From assembly GCA_051744365.1 (NCBI GenBank), contig JBNJCX010000010.1:1-53057 (forward strand): a stretch of DNA of 53,057 nt, given 5' to 3'. The DNA comes from Gudongella sp051744365. GTDB lineage: Bacteria > Bacillota > Clostridia > Tissierellales > Tissierellaceae. Below, piece after piece: positions 7,428-15,697 of the stretch. A model generated the notes under the pieces. The model was not told the DNA's origin, did no database searches, and worked only from the letters and a program-made list of their open reading frames with translations. The position numbers were made by a program, and so were the translations under genes. Each line of letters starts with the position of its first letter. Position 1 is the stretch's first letter.

Positions 7428-8462
7428 ATGGATTTAAAAAGATTATCCCTTATACTTGCAGGAATAGCTCTGATTGCCTTTGGAGTTGGGATATATTCAC
7501 TTATCTATATCGACAATTTCAATGTAGATGATATCGCAGGAGAAGGTGGAATAGTAATTACAGATAACGGCGATGCTGTAGAAATCGATTCTGAGGGAAT
7601 AAGGGTCAATGAAGATGGCAAATCCGTTTCAATAAGCTGGGATGGAATTGAAATAATTGAGGATGGCAAAAAAACTGTCGTTGGTCTTGAAAATCTAGAC
7701 TTTCTTGAACACGTAAATATTTTTTCCAACCTGAAATCTTACTCTGCCGATGAATCACATAGTATTAATATTACGGAAAACGTCGGTGCAATTTCAATTT
7801 ACAGTACATTTGCAAATACAAGGGTCATAACATCAGATACAGATGAGCTGGTAGCCTACTTAGAGGGAAACTATAGATCAAACAGAGAGGTATCTCTGGA
7901 TATTCAGGATCTTGGCAGCAATATAAAGATATCCGTTACGCCTGCTTCAGGAGGATTTACAGTTGCCCGTTCCAATCTACAGCTGGAGATACATTTACCT
8001 GAAAATTATAATAAGAGCATCCATTTTACATCATCCTCCGCCAACTTTGAAGCAGAGGCATTGCATGTCCAGGATGTTATTATTGAAACCAGCTCGGGAA
8101 ATATTAAAGTTGAAGAAATGTTATCAGAAGAATCAAGTATCCAATCCTCCTCAGGAGAAATAGAAATTCCCAAAGCATCCGGAAAGATATCAATAACCTG
8201 CAGCTCAGGAAATGTTTCCCTTGGACCGGTTGAACCATTGGTTGCCATAAAAGTTTCTACCAGCTCCGGGGATATGCATATCGGGCCATTGGAAGGGCTT
8301 TCCTTAGAAGTTAAGGGAACGACCTCTTCGGGAAGAATTTCATATGAAGGTGCTGCTGCCTCAATACAAAATGATGGAGACAATCTAAGTATGACCCTCC
8401 AGGAGGGTGAATATACAATTGATCTCACAAGTTCGTCCGGAAATATAACACTTTTTGAATAA
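7428..8462 (+). CDS. DUF4097 beta-strand repeat membrane-anchored protein
   Basis: 344 residues: an N-terminal transmembrane anchor (about 7-27), a short linker, then a long extracytoplasmic stretch of short strands punctuated by repeated SSSG/TSSGN/SSGE motifs (from about residue 195 to the end), typical of DUF4097 right-handed beta-helix-like proteins such as LiaG. No catalytic signature is visible. AGGAGG lies just before the ATG, 11 nt after the DUF1700 gene, so it is the third gene of the PadR operon. A role as a sensor or scaffold in an envelope-stress response is inferred from context only. Confidence 0.88.
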   Translation: MDLKRLSLILAGIALIAFGVGIYSLIYIDNFNVDDIAGEGGIVITDNGDAVEIDSEGIRVNEDGKSVSISWDGIEIIEDGKKTVVGLENLDFLEHVNIFSNLKSYSADESHSINITENVGAISIYSTFANTRVITSDTDELVAYLEGNYRSNREVSLDIQDLGSNIKISVTPASGGFTVARSNLQLEIHLPENYNKSIHFTSSSANFEAEALHVQDVIIETSSGNIKVEEMLSEESSIQSSSGEIEIPKASGKISITCSSGNVSLGPVEPLVAIKVSTSSGDMHIGPLEGLSLEVKGTTSSGRISYEGAAASIQNDGDNLSMTLQEGEYTIDLTSSSGNITLFE

Positions 8463-8470
8463 TATTATTA

Positions 8471-8498
8471 ATGGGATGACACTTGTCATCCCATATTT
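8471..8498. terminator. Shared terminator between the DUF4097 gene and tdk
   Basis: A 10-bp perfect stem ATGGGATGAC/GTCATCCCAT (8471-8480, 8485-8494) with a 4-nt loop lies between two convergent genes. ATTTTC follows on plus; the minus side is AT-rich. Confidence 0.8.
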
Positions 8499-9110
8499 TC
8501 ACTCTATAAAAGTTACCTGATTCTTGTTTACAATTAAATCTTCCATTTTCTTTTCCTTCAGGAAGCATGTTCTGCAAAGGGGCTCGTACTCCTTACTGGC
8601 TCCCAATACCACCCGCTCTCTTTCCTTTGTCTTCCTGTGGCTCACCCAGGCATCTGTTCCACACTTAACACATACTGCGTGATGTTTTGTGAGATAATCT
8701 GCGATAGGCATAAGCTCCTTCAATATCTCAAAGGGTTTCCCTGAAAAGTCTATATCAAGGCCTGCCAATATTACAGTGATATTATTGCTTAAAAGAAGGT
8801 TAATACCTCCTATTATTTTTTCGATATCTCCACCGAGGAATTGAACCTCATCTATTGCCACAACCTCTGGATTATTATTCTCGCAATGCTTCAGCAACTG
8901 ATCAATATCGTCAACAAGAATGCCTTCAAGGGAAGTCTTGTCATGTGTCACTATCTCAGATGTGGGATATCTTTTGTCTACAGCTGGTTTATAGGCAACA
9001 GTCCGGTAACCGGCAATCATAAACCTCTTAACCTCTTTCTCCAGGCTTGATGTCTTCCCTGAAAACATGGACCCTGTGTGAATTATCAGTTTCCCTTTGT
9101 ATTGATGCAT
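8499..9110 (-). CDS. tdk: Thymidine kinase (type II)
   Basis: Phosphorylates thymidine to dTMP with ATP (pyrimidine salvage). 203 residues. Walker A GSMFSGKTSS lies at about 13-22, the Walker B-type DEVQFL is central, and two zinc-binding pairs CVKC and CRTC sit in the C-terminal third, as in the bacterial/human TK1 class. The lasso-loop region with SHRKTKERERVVLGASKEYEPLC is complete. GGAGGG lies 7 nt before the ATG. It appears monocistronic and converges with the PadR operon. Confidence 0.96.
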   Translation of the reverse strand: MHQYKGKLIIHTGSMFSGKTSSLEKEVKRFMIAGYRTVAYKPAVDKRYPTSEIVTHDKTSLEGILVDDIDQLLKHCENNNPEVVAIDEVQFLGGDIEKIIGGINLLLSNNITVILAGLDIDFSGKPFEILKELMPIADYLTKHHAVCVKCGTDAWVSHRKTKERERVVLGASKEYEPLCRTCFLKEKKMEDLIVNKNQVTFIE

Positions 9111-9194
9111 TTATGTCCCTCCCATTTCTTACAGATGCACTGAATATATACAGAAAATTATTTTTGCTCAAATTATTTTTACATATTCAAAACT

Positions 9195-9217
9195 AATGGC
9201 CCTTCCACAAGGCCACC
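9195..9217 (-). terminator. Weak terminator after the QueG-like gene
   Basis: TGGCC (9197-9201) pairs with GGCCA (9211-9215); on minus it is followed by TTAGTTTTG. Short stem, imperfect T-run. Confidence 0.4.
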
Positions 9218-9225
9218 TAAACCAT

Positions 9226-9987
9226 TTATACAACTGGATTTCTAAAGGAGCAAGGCAATGCTACAAGGCATTTGCCACAGACCTCTGCATCTCCAAGGTA
9301 TTTGAATTTATTTCCATTGACAGTAAGCATCTGGAAGCATTTGAATCTATCAAAGCTATCTGTAAAGAGAGCATCGTTAACACATCTGTCAACACATGCA
9401 GTGCAGCTGCCGTTGAGCTTGTACAGGCAGTTTTCAGTTTTCTTTCTCTCATCAGGCTCCAGTTCAAGACTAGTCACTACATTTCCAAGTCTCCCGCAGC
9501 ATCCCTTTTCTGTAATCAGCATGTTATTTAGTCCAAACTTTCCCAATCCGGCAACATATGCAACGTGTCTGTTTGACCACACACTTACCAGCCTCTTATA
9601 ATCCATATTCATGGAGGGAGGCAGCTTGGCTGTCCCGTGTCCCAATCCATTAAGCCACTCCACCAGATGGTCGTTTATTTCCCCGATTAGTATATTCGTC
9701 TCCACATATGCTCTCGCCCATTCCTCAGAGCTTTCCAAATTTTTAACATTACTCTTAGGAATCCATTCCTGAAAGGGTAAAAAGTATGCAATAACAGACT
9801 TACCTCCAGGCAAAATATCTTCAGGCTGCATATGATCTGGGACTGCCACCTCTTTTAAAAGGGGAAACATGGAATCATCCGCTGAAGCAAAGCCAACTAT
9901 TGGTGCGTCCCAACGAGTTTTTATATCTTCTCTACCCTGGAATTCCATGATATAGTTTTCTATTTCCCTTGATATGGCCTTTTTCAT
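9226..9987 (-). CDS. QueG-like iron-sulfur protein of unknown function
   Basis: A 253-residue relative of epoxyqueuosine reductase, about 85 residues shorter than QueG and lacking its C-terminal HEAT-like tRNA-binding part. The GLGKFGLNNMLITEKGCCGRLG segment aligns with the GLGYYGKN core of QueG. Iron-sulfur ligands are present as C-x7-C-x2-C-x3-C (from NCLYKLNGSCTACVDRC) and C-x2-C-x5-C (CGKCLVALPC). The QueG-type CP prolines after the cluster cysteines are missing. Its ribosome site (AAGGAA) lies in the last codons of the cyclophilin gene, 4 nt upstream, so the two are probably co-translated. Automatic pipelines would probably call it epoxyqueuosine reductase, which I doubt since a full QueG is present nearby. 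Function unknown. Confidence 0.78.
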   Translation of the reverse strand: MKKAISREIENYIMEFQGREDIKTRWDAPIVGFASADDSMFPLLKEVAVPDHMQPEDILPGGKSVIAYFLPFQEWIPKSNVKNLESSEEWARAYVETNILIGEINDHLVEWLNGLGHGTAKLPPSMNMDYKRLVSVWSNRHVAYVAGLGKFGLNNMLITEKGCCGRLGNVVTSLELEPDERKKTENCLYKLNGSCTACVDRCVNDALFTDSFDRFKCFQMLTVNGNKFKYLGDAEVCGKCLVALPCSFRNPVV

Positions 9988-9991
9988 AGCT

Positions 9992-10597
9992 TTATTCCTT
10001 GTACTCTGTTATCTCTATTGTCATTATCATAACGGGCTCCTTGGGCATGTCATTTTTTCCCACTGGAAGCTCCGCTATCTTATCCACTACATCCATCCCC
10101 TGGAATACCTGACCGAACACTGTATGCTTACCATCAAGCCAGTATGTGCCACCATACTCTTCATAAGCTTCTATAACATCCTCAGAAAACCCCTTGGCTT
10201 CTCCAAGCTTCTTCATCTGGTCAATGATATTTCTTTCCATGTCCTTCTTCTGAACTATGAAGAACTGGCTGCCATTTGTCTTTGGTCCTGAATTTGCCAT
10301 AGACAATGCTCCACGAATATTTCTGTACTCGGCGCTGAATTCGTCTTCAAATGGCCTTCCCCATATGCTCTCTCCCCCGCGGCCCGTACCATCGGGATCT
10401 CCACCCTGGATCATAAAATTATTGATCAACCTGTGGAAGCTTATACCATCGTAGTAGCCATCCTTTGCATGGGTAGTGAAATTCTCTACTGCCTTTGGGG
10501 CAACCTCCGGGAAAAGTCTGATTTTTATATCCCCATGATTTGTCTTTATAATTGCAATTTCTTCATTGTTAATTGGTTTCTTAAGTTGATTCAGCAT
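9992..10597 (-). CDS. Cyclophilin-type peptidyl-prolyl isomerase
   Basis: 201-residue cytoplasmic cyclophilin (no signal peptide) catalysing proline cis-trans isomerisation. Core motifs: GDIKIRLFPEVAPKAVENF, FHRLINNFMIQGGD (catalytic Arg and Phe-x-x-x-Gln), ALSMANSGPKTNGSQFFI, and HTVFGQV near the end. An insert of about 35 residues (roughly 125-160, rich in Glu, Lys and Tyr) sits between the SQFFI and HTVFG motifs, larger than in minimal bacterial cyclophilins. AGGAGG lies 7 nt before the ATG. It is the middle gene of mgtC-cyclophilin-QueG-like. Confidence 0.95.
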   Translation of the reverse strand: MLNQLKKPINNEEIAIIKTNHGDIKIRLFPEVAPKAVENFTTHAKDGYYDGISFHRLINNFMIQGGDPDGTGRGGESIWGRPFEDEFSAEYRNIRGALSMANSGPKTNGSQFFIVQKKDMERNIIDQMKKLGEAKGFSEDVIEAYEEYGGTYWLDGKHTVFGQVFQGMDVVDKIAELPVGKNDMPKEPVMIMTIEITEYKE

Positions 10598-10617
10598 TGT
10601 CTACCTCCTAAGATTAA

Positions 10618-11301
10618 TTAGTTCCTATCGATTTTTCCGTTGTCCATATCAATTGATTTTACTCCTTGAACCTGATACAGTTCATTATTAAGAATCCGGT
10701 GATCAAAGCCCATAGGCTTTTTGATGTAGAATTTTACCTCTATAACTCCGGACGGTTCGTCATCATCATTGGTTATATCATCTATTGAAATGTTTCTGAT
10801 ACTGACGTTGTGTCGTCCGAATATCACTCCAATTTCTCCAATAAGTCCAGATCTGTCCAAAGCAGTTATCGTTATCAGCCTATTTGCACCTCTTAGCACG
10901 TTTTTCTCCACCTTCGAAAGTACAACAAGTGATATCAGGACTATCATGGCTGTTACAATTCCACCAAAATAATACCCAGACCCAACTGCCAAACCTATTC
11001 CGGCACAAACCCATAAACTTGCTGCAGTTGTTAGACCTCTGACTTGATTTCCGGTTCTTAATATTGTACCAGCTCCCAGGAAACCAATTCCACTTACTAC
11101 CCCGGCAGCTATTCTGGCCCGGTCAGCAGGCTGAGGGATTGCATACATTGAAACCAGCATAATCAAAGTTGACCCTACACTGACCAGTATATGAGTCCTG
11201 AAGCCTGCCGGTCTGTTGCTGGCTTCCCTCTCAATGCCGATTATTCCTCCTAGAACTGTTGATATCAGCAATCGTGCGAGTATTTCTGGATAACCTAACA
11301 T
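10618..11301 (-). CDS. MgtC/SapB family membrane protein with ACT-like tail
   Basis: 227 residues. The N-terminal half (about 1-135) carries four or five transmembrane helices with MgtC family motifs: LGGIIGIEREASNRPAGFRTH, then GFLGAGTI and VRGLTTAASLW. The cytoplasmic C-terminal half (about 140-220) looks like an ACT-type domain (ITALDRSGLIGEIGVIFG). MgtC proteins modulate F-type ATPase or phosphate/Mg homeostasis in pathogens; the role in this family branch is not known. AAGGGGG precedes the ATG. First gene of the operon, divergent from the DUF1667 gene. Confidence 0.93.
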   Translation of the reverse strand: MLGYPEILARLLISTVLGGIIGIEREASNRPAGFRTHILVSVGSTLIMLVSMYAIPQPADRARIAAGVVSGIGFLGAGTILRTGNQVRGLTTAASLWVCAGIGLAVGSGYYFGGIVTAMIVLISLVVLSKVEKNVLRGANRLITITALDRSGLIGEIGVIFGRHNVSIRNISIDDITNDDDEPSGVIEVKFYIKKPMGFDHRILNNELYQVQGVKSIDMDNGKIDRN

Positions 11302-11396
11302 TCTGCACCCCCTTGGTTGTGTCCTTATTTAAATTCTACTCTAAAAATGTCATTTCTTCAACTTATTATGTTATAATCTCCTGGAGGTGTTGACAG

Positions 11397-11750
11397 ATGA
11401 AAAATAAAATCACTTGCCAGGTTTGCCCTATGGCCTGTGAAATATTCATAGCCAGGAAAGATAACGAAAATGTAGCAGATGGTAACCGTTGTGGACGTGG
11501 ACTTGAATTTGTCAGGAAACATATGGATTCTGAAGATAAGATTGTAACAGGTAGATGCCTTCTGTCAGGAGGACAAATGAGCAGACTCCCTGTGGCAACA
11601 TCAGATAAAATTCCTGTTTCCCTTATAGATGAGGTTCTTATGATAATCCAGAAAACCAAAGTACATGCTCCTGTTAAGAAAGGTCAGATTTTAGTTGAGA
11701 ATATTCTTGGAACTGGGATAAATGTAATTTCCCAAAGAAAAGCACTTTAG
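11397..11750 (+). CDS. DUF1667 family cysteine-rich protein
   Basis: 117 residues. It starts with the DUF1667 signature C-x2-CPMAC (residues about 7-14), followed by NRCGRG and GRCLLSGG, then KIPVSLIDEVLMII and a conserved HAPVKKGQILVENILGTG tail. Four or five Cys could hold a metal or Fe-S site. In clostridia DUF1667 genes typically follow a GlpA-like dehydrogenase and an FAD-dependent oxidoreductase; neither is adjacent here. GGAGG lies 9 nt before the ATG. It stands alone on plus between two minus-strand genes. Function unknown; an electron-transfer accessory is a guess from known neighbours elsewhere. Confidence 0.85.
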   Translation: MKNKITCQVCPMACEIFIARKDNENVADGNRCGRGLEFVRKHMDSEDKIVTGRCLLSGGQMSRLPVATSDKIPVSLIDEVLMIIQKTKVHAPVKKGQILVENILGTGINVISQRKAL

Positions 11751-11775
11751 AAGCCTGATAAAATCAGGCTTCTTT
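11751..11775 (+). terminator. Terminator of the DUF1667 gene, overlapping the MATE gene end
   Basis: AAGCCTGAT (11751-11759), a 3-nt loop, and ATCAGGCTT (11763-11771) form a perfect 9-bp stem right after the TAG stop, followed by CTTTAAGTTTTT. The right arm contains the MATE stop codon on the opposite strand. Confidence 0.75.
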
Positions 11776-13104
11776 AAGTTTTTGCAGCTGCCTTTGATAC
11801 CAAATGAAAAGTATGATTCCCTTTAAAATGCTGCTTCCGCTTATAGCCCACCAGATTCCCGACAGCTCCAGGAATGTGTATCCGGAAAGGAAAATTGCAG
11901 CAGGTATTCTCAATGCATTCAATGTGACTCCTGTTATGGTTGGCGGTATGGTTCTTCCCAGGCCATTGAAAGCACCTGCTGTTCCAATCTCAATACTCAT
12001 AAAAAACTGGGACAACCCAAGTATCCTCAGATATATAACTCCCTCAGCGATAGCCTGTGGATCTTTGGGTATAAAGATTGTGAATAAGGGTTCTGCAGCA
12101 AAAATCAAGAGAAAAGATGTGAAAATCCCGAAGCTTCCCAGTACCTTTATTGCCTTGTAATACCCTTCCTTAATCCTTGAAATTTTGTTTGCACCATAAT
12201 TCTGTCCCACAAATGCAGATATTGCAGCTGCGAATCCTTCCGATGTCATCCATGAGATGGATTCAATCTGTGACCCGATTGTCTGTACTGCGACAGCTAT
12301 TGGACCATAACCCGCGATTATTCTGGTCAATATTATGCTGATCAATGCATGTACCCCCATCTGTGTAGAAGGTGGTAAACCCAGCCTGACTATTCTTCTT
12401 ACCTTATCCATATCCGGCAAAGAAAATAGCTTGAATGTCGAATAAAGTGCATTGATTTTTTTGCCTAGCACTAGAAATATAACCGTTACAGCCATCTGAG
12501 CTGTTATGGTTGCAATTGCAGCTCCCCTTATCCCCAATCCAAATGTAAATATAAGCAGTGGATCGAGTATCATATTTGCAACAAGACCAATTGAATTTAT
12601 CTTGAAAGGAGTTAAGCTGTCACCGGAGCTGTTCAGAGTTGTCGATAAGACTGGATTCAAAAAATGAAATATGATACCCGTTCCTATTATCCTTAGATAG
12701 CTTTCAGCCATGCCAATCACTTCAAGGTCTCCCAGATTGAAGAAACCAACTATATGCCTGTTGAATGTGTACAGTGAAAAACCATACAAAATACCTATGA
12801 TAATATCTATCAAAAGTCCTGCTGTTATGTACTCTCTTGCAGATTTTATATCTGATCTTCCATAACTCTGGGATACACTTACTCCAACACCGACCTGTGT
12901 AATCATGATTAGCGCTGCACCAAGCCAAAGAAAGAATCCCCCTATCCCTGCAGCAGCAACTGCATTTGTACTGAGCCTCCCCAACCACATGGCGTCTGTA
13001 AGGCTATAAGCCATCTGGATAAAAGAAGTCCCCATTATGGGCAGTGCAAGCTTTGTAAGGGTCTTTATTATATTTCCTTCTGTTAGATTCAGCTCTCTTC
13101 TCAT
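11764..13104 (-). CDS. MATE family multidrug/Na+ antiporter
   Basis: A polytopic transporter of the MATE/DinF-NorM type, about 446 residues and 12 hydrophobic helices. The opening LTEGNIIKTLTKLALPIMGTSFIQMAYSLTDAMWLGRLS is split by the usual PxMxxxxxQ and D-x-x-W motifs. Such proteins expel cationic drugs or metabolites with Na+ or H+. I place the start at 13104 because AAGGAG lies 7 nt upstream and the product begins MRRELNLTEG like its relatives; an ATG at 13140 adds 12 residues with a poorer ribosome site. No adjacent regulator. Confidence 0.93.
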   Translation of the reverse strand: MRRELNLTEGNIIKTLTKLALPIMGTSFIQMAYSLTDAMWLGRLSTNAVAAAGIGGFFLWLGAALIMITQVGVGVSVSQSYGRSDIKSAREYITAGLLIDIIIGILYGFSLYTFNRHIVGFFNLGDLEVIGMAESYLRIIGTGIIFHFLNPVLSTTLNSSGDSLTPFKINSIGLVANMILDPLLIFTFGLGIRGAAIATITAQMAVTVIFLVLGKKINALYSTFKLFSLPDMDKVRRIVRLGLPPSTQMGVHALISIILTRIIAGYGPIAVAVQTIGSQIESISWMTSEGFAAAISAFVGQNYGANKISRIKEGYYKAIKVLGSFGIFTSFLLIFAAEPLFTIFIPKDPQAIAEGVIYLRILGLSQFFMSIEIGTAGAFNGLGRTIPPTITGVTLNALRIPAAIFLSGYTFLELSGIWWAISGSSILKGIILFIWYQRQLQKLKEA

Positions 13105-13171
13105 CGTGTGCTCCTTGACTTCATAATCTGTATAAGCCATCCTGCCTTATTTGCTTCCCAATTACAAGAAT

Positions 13172-13199
13172 CAAGGATAGTCCTTAAGGACTATCCTTG
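13172..13199 (-). terminator. Long perfect palindrome after the peptidase remnant
   Basis: CAAGGATAGTCCTT and its exact complement form a 28-nt perfect palindrome. It probably terminates hlyIII and the remnant; the T-run on minus is weak, so termination may be inefficient. Confidence 0.6.
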
Positions 13200-13208
13200 T
13201 AACATCAC

Positions 13209-13309
13209 TCATACTGCTTAATCATTTCTGTCACTAATCTTGCTGAATTTGCAAGGTCAGCTATGTGTAGATATTCCTCCAAGCTGCGATGCTTTCTTTC
13301 GCGTTGGTT
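13209..13309 (-). pseudogene. C-terminal remnant of an M20-type peptidase gene
   Basis: Directly after the hlyIII stop, and in the same frame, 32 codons remain open to a TGA at 13209-13211. The translation includes HRSLEEYLHIADLANSARLV and ends EMIKQYE. HS-x-x-EY-x-x-I-x-x-L-x-x-(S/G)A is the pattern seen at the extreme C-terminus of M20 zinc peptidases. There is no start codon or ribosome site, and hlyIII occupies the place of the missing body. It reads as the scar of a larger gene lost by deletion or replacement. Homology is judged by eye only. Confidence 0.5.
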
Positions 13310-13951
13310 TTATGCCAGATAAATTTCAATCCCGATAAAATGTGATATGCTGGCTGCAAGTACAAACAGATGCCATATTGCATGATTATAGGGTATCCTT
13401 TTTACACTGTAGAAAATTGTTCCTATAGTGTACAGCAATCCTCCTGCAAGAATAAATGCAAAAAATCCCCAGGATGTAGCTTCAATAATTGCTTTTATTG
13501 GAATTATCGCCATCCACCCCATGCCTATATATAACGCCAGAGACAAGGCATTGTACTTGTCAAACTTCCCATAGGTCAGGATCTTGAATACAACACCAAG
13601 AATTGCCACAAGCCATGTTCCTGCGAGAATCCACGTTCTCATGGGTCCATCAAGGGTAAGCATAACAACTGGAGTGTATGTCCCCGCAATAAACAAAAAT
13701 ATTGAAGAATGGTCAAAAACCCTCAGTACCTTCTTTATTTTTTCCTTCCTGAAGCTGTGGTACAGTGTCGATGCAGAGAACATCAGAATAATACAGGTTC
13801 CATATATCCCAAATGAAACTGCAGCCGCCATGCTTTCCTTCGCCCCAGGTGACAAAAGCAATAGTATTAAAGCAACTATACCAAAAAGTATTCCTAAACC
13901 GTGTGTAATTCCATTTACGATTTCTTCACGTGCAGTGTAGACTTTTGACAT
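13310..13951 (-). CDS. Hemolysin III / PAQR family membrane protein
   Basis: 213 residues with seven hydrophobic segments. PAQR hallmarks are present: EEIVNGITHGLGI at the N-terminus, ASTLYHSF (S-x3-H) near 60, and HLFVLAASISHFIGI near the C-terminus, whose His residues with the first His make the metal site. The family (YqfA/TrhA, hemolysin III) influences membrane fluidity and lipid homeostasis in bacteria; true hemolytic activity is doubtful. AAGGTGG precedes the ATG, 11 nt after map. A peptidase remnant follows in frame after its stop. Confidence 0.92.
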   Translation of the reverse strand: MSKVYTAREEIVNGITHGLGILFGIVALILLLLSPGAKESMAAAVSFGIYGTCIILMFSASTLYHSFRKEKIKKVLRVFDHSSIFLFIAGTYTPVVMLTLDGPMRTWILAGTWLVAILGVVFKILTYGKFDKYNALSLALYIGMGWMAIIPIKAIIEATSWGFFAFILAGGLLYTIGTIFYSVKRIPYNHAIWHLFVLAASISHFIGIEIYLA

Positions 13952-13962
13952 TTTAATCCACC

Positions 13963-14721
13963 TTATCTTTCCTCTCCCTGATCTGTTAGAATTAATGGGC
14001 CGTTAGCTGTGATTGCTATTGTATGCTCATACTGAACTGAAAGACTTCCATCAGTAGTTCTAGCAGTCCATTTATTATCGTCCAGCTTCATACTCCATTC
14101 CCCACTGTTTACCATTGGTTCTATTGTAATTACCATTCCTTCAACAAGTCTCGCACCTCTACCAGGCTTCCCGTAATGGGGAACCTGAGGATCCTCATGC
14201 ATGTCTTTTCCTATGCCATGACCTACAAAATCCCTGACAACAGAAAAACCATTTTGTTCCACATGCTGCTGTACAGCATGGCCGATATCTCCCAGTCGAT
14301 TGCCGGGTAATGCCTTCTCAATTCCCAGATAAAGCGCTTCCTTGGTTACTTCCATCAGTCTTTTGGCTACTTCGGAAATTTCTCCTACAGCATAGCTCCA
14401 GGCTGAATCTGCAAGCCAACCGTCGTATTTGACTACCATATCTATTGATACTATGTCTCCGTTCTGAAGAGGCTCCTCTCTTGGAAAACCATGGCAGATT
14501 TCATCATTTACAGAAGCACATATTGCATATGGATAACCGTGATACCCTTTCTGTTCAGGATATGCTCCTCTCTCCTCCAGATACTTCTCTACAAACCTGT
14601 CTATATCCTTTGTAGTTATTCCCGGCTTGATTATCTTCTTTAATTCCTTGTGTAGACCTGCAAGTATCTCACCTGCCTTTTTCATCTTCTGGATTTCATC
14701 ATCCGTCTTGACCATTATCAT
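13963..14721 (-). CDS. map: Methionine aminopeptidase (type I)
   Basis: Removes the initiator Met from nascent proteins. About 252 residues from the ATG at 14721, beginning MIMVKTDDEIQKMKKAG as the family does; an in-frame ATG at 14784 would add 21 residues inside the upstream TPR gene and is unlikely. Metal ligands visible: Asp in VSIDM and in WLADSAW, His in FVGHGIG, Glu in TIEPMV and in QYEHTIAI. The catalytic His is in YPYAICASVNDEICHG. The start lies inside the last codons of the TPR gene (23-nt overlap), suggesting translational coupling; hlyIII follows 11 nt downstream. Confidence 0.96.
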   Translation of the reverse strand: MIMVKTDDEIQKMKKAGEILAGLHKELKKIIKPGITTKDIDRFVEKYLEERGAYPEQKGYHGYPYAICASVNDEICHGFPREEPLQNGDIVSIDMVVKYDGWLADSAWSYAVGEISEVAKRLMEVTKEALYLGIEKALPGNRLGDIGHAVQQHVEQNGFSVVRDFVGHGIGKDMHEDPQVPHYGKPGRGARLVEGMVITIEPMVNSGEWSMKLDDNKWTARTTDGSLSVQYEHTIAITANGPLILTDQGEER

Positions 14722-15664
14722 TTGCTTCTTCACTTCCTTCAGTCTTATTATACGATCCAATGATTCCTTTGAATCGATCATCATCTCTCAGGTTATCGAA
14801 ATCCTTGTCCCATAAAACCCATTTGATAAGTGATGGATGCATCTTGAGAAATGTTTCTATATCATCAATCGCCTTCTCTTTTTCATCCAGTATGGACCAG
14901 GAACATGCTCTATTATAATATAGGTCATGCGCCTCAGGGTTTGCTTCAATTCCCTCTGTAAGAATTTCAACGGCTTCATCGTACTGGTTCCTCTCAATAA
15001 ATATTGCAGACATATTGAGGTATGCATAATGATACATAGGGTTCAGGCTTAGTGATTTTCTATAGTGTTCCAGTGCCTTGTCGGTTTCCCCCAATGCCTT
15101 CAGTACAACTCCCATGTTGAAATGGGACATGAAGAAATCATCCTTGGATTGAATGCTCTTCTCTATAACCTTGTATGCTTCAGAGTATTTCTCTTGTGCC
15201 TCAAGCATTGCACCGAGATTATTCAACGTGTAGGGATGATCCGGCTCAAGCTGCAGAACCTTTCTGTAAAGCTTCTTGGCAGCCCCCTCTTCTCCACGCA
15301 GATCCAATAAATTTGCAAGATTATACATGCTCATTGTATCATGGGGCTCCAGTCTCAATGCAATCCTGTAGTTGTAAATCGCACCTTCATGATCACCCAT
15401 ATCCTCCAGCATTACTGCAAGCTGATAATATGCATCATGATAACCAGGGTCGATCCGCAATATTTTTCTATAGCATTCCAATGCGGATTCGTGTTTCCCC
15501 TGCTCAGTCAGAATCACTCCAATGTTAAAAAGAAGTAAACAGGTATCTTCCCTGGTCCTGGAAAACCTTAATGCCTTTTTATACATAGACAATGCTCTTC
15601 CGATCTTTCCGTCTGAATAAAATCCCTCAGCCATAACCCTGTAATTTTTCATCTTTCTACTCAT
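14699..15664 (-). CDS. TPR repeat protein
   Basis: 321 residues made almost entirely of tetratricopeptide repeats: at least seven 34-residue units with the W-x-x-LG-x-x-Y / A-x-x-x-Y-x-x-A-L-x-L-x-P pattern, for example ALECYRKILRIDPGYHDAYY and GAIYNYRIALRLEPHDTMSM. No signal peptide, so probably a cytoplasmic scaffold. The C-terminal end (about 285-321) is polar and acidic. Its 3' end overlaps map. AAGGAG precedes the ATG. The partner and role are not deducible from sequence. Confidence 0.93.
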   Translation of the reverse strand: MSRKMKNYRVMAEGFYSDGKIGRALSMYKKALRFSRTREDTCLLLFNIGVILTEQGKHESALECYRKILRIDPGYHDAYYQLAVMLEDMGDHEGAIYNYRIALRLEPHDTMSMYNLANLLDLRGEEGAAKKLYRKVLQLEPDHPYTLNNLGAMLEAQEKYSEAYKVIEKSIQSKDDFFMSHFNMGVVLKALGETDKALEHYRKSLSLNPMYHYAYLNMSAIFIERNQYDEAVEILTEGIEANPEAHDLYYNRACSWSILDEKEKAIDDIETFLKMHPSLIKWVLWDKDFDNLRDDDRFKGIIGSYNKTEGSEEANDNGQDG

Positions 15665-15697
15665 GGTGGTCTCCTTAGTATTTTATCATAACCTGAG

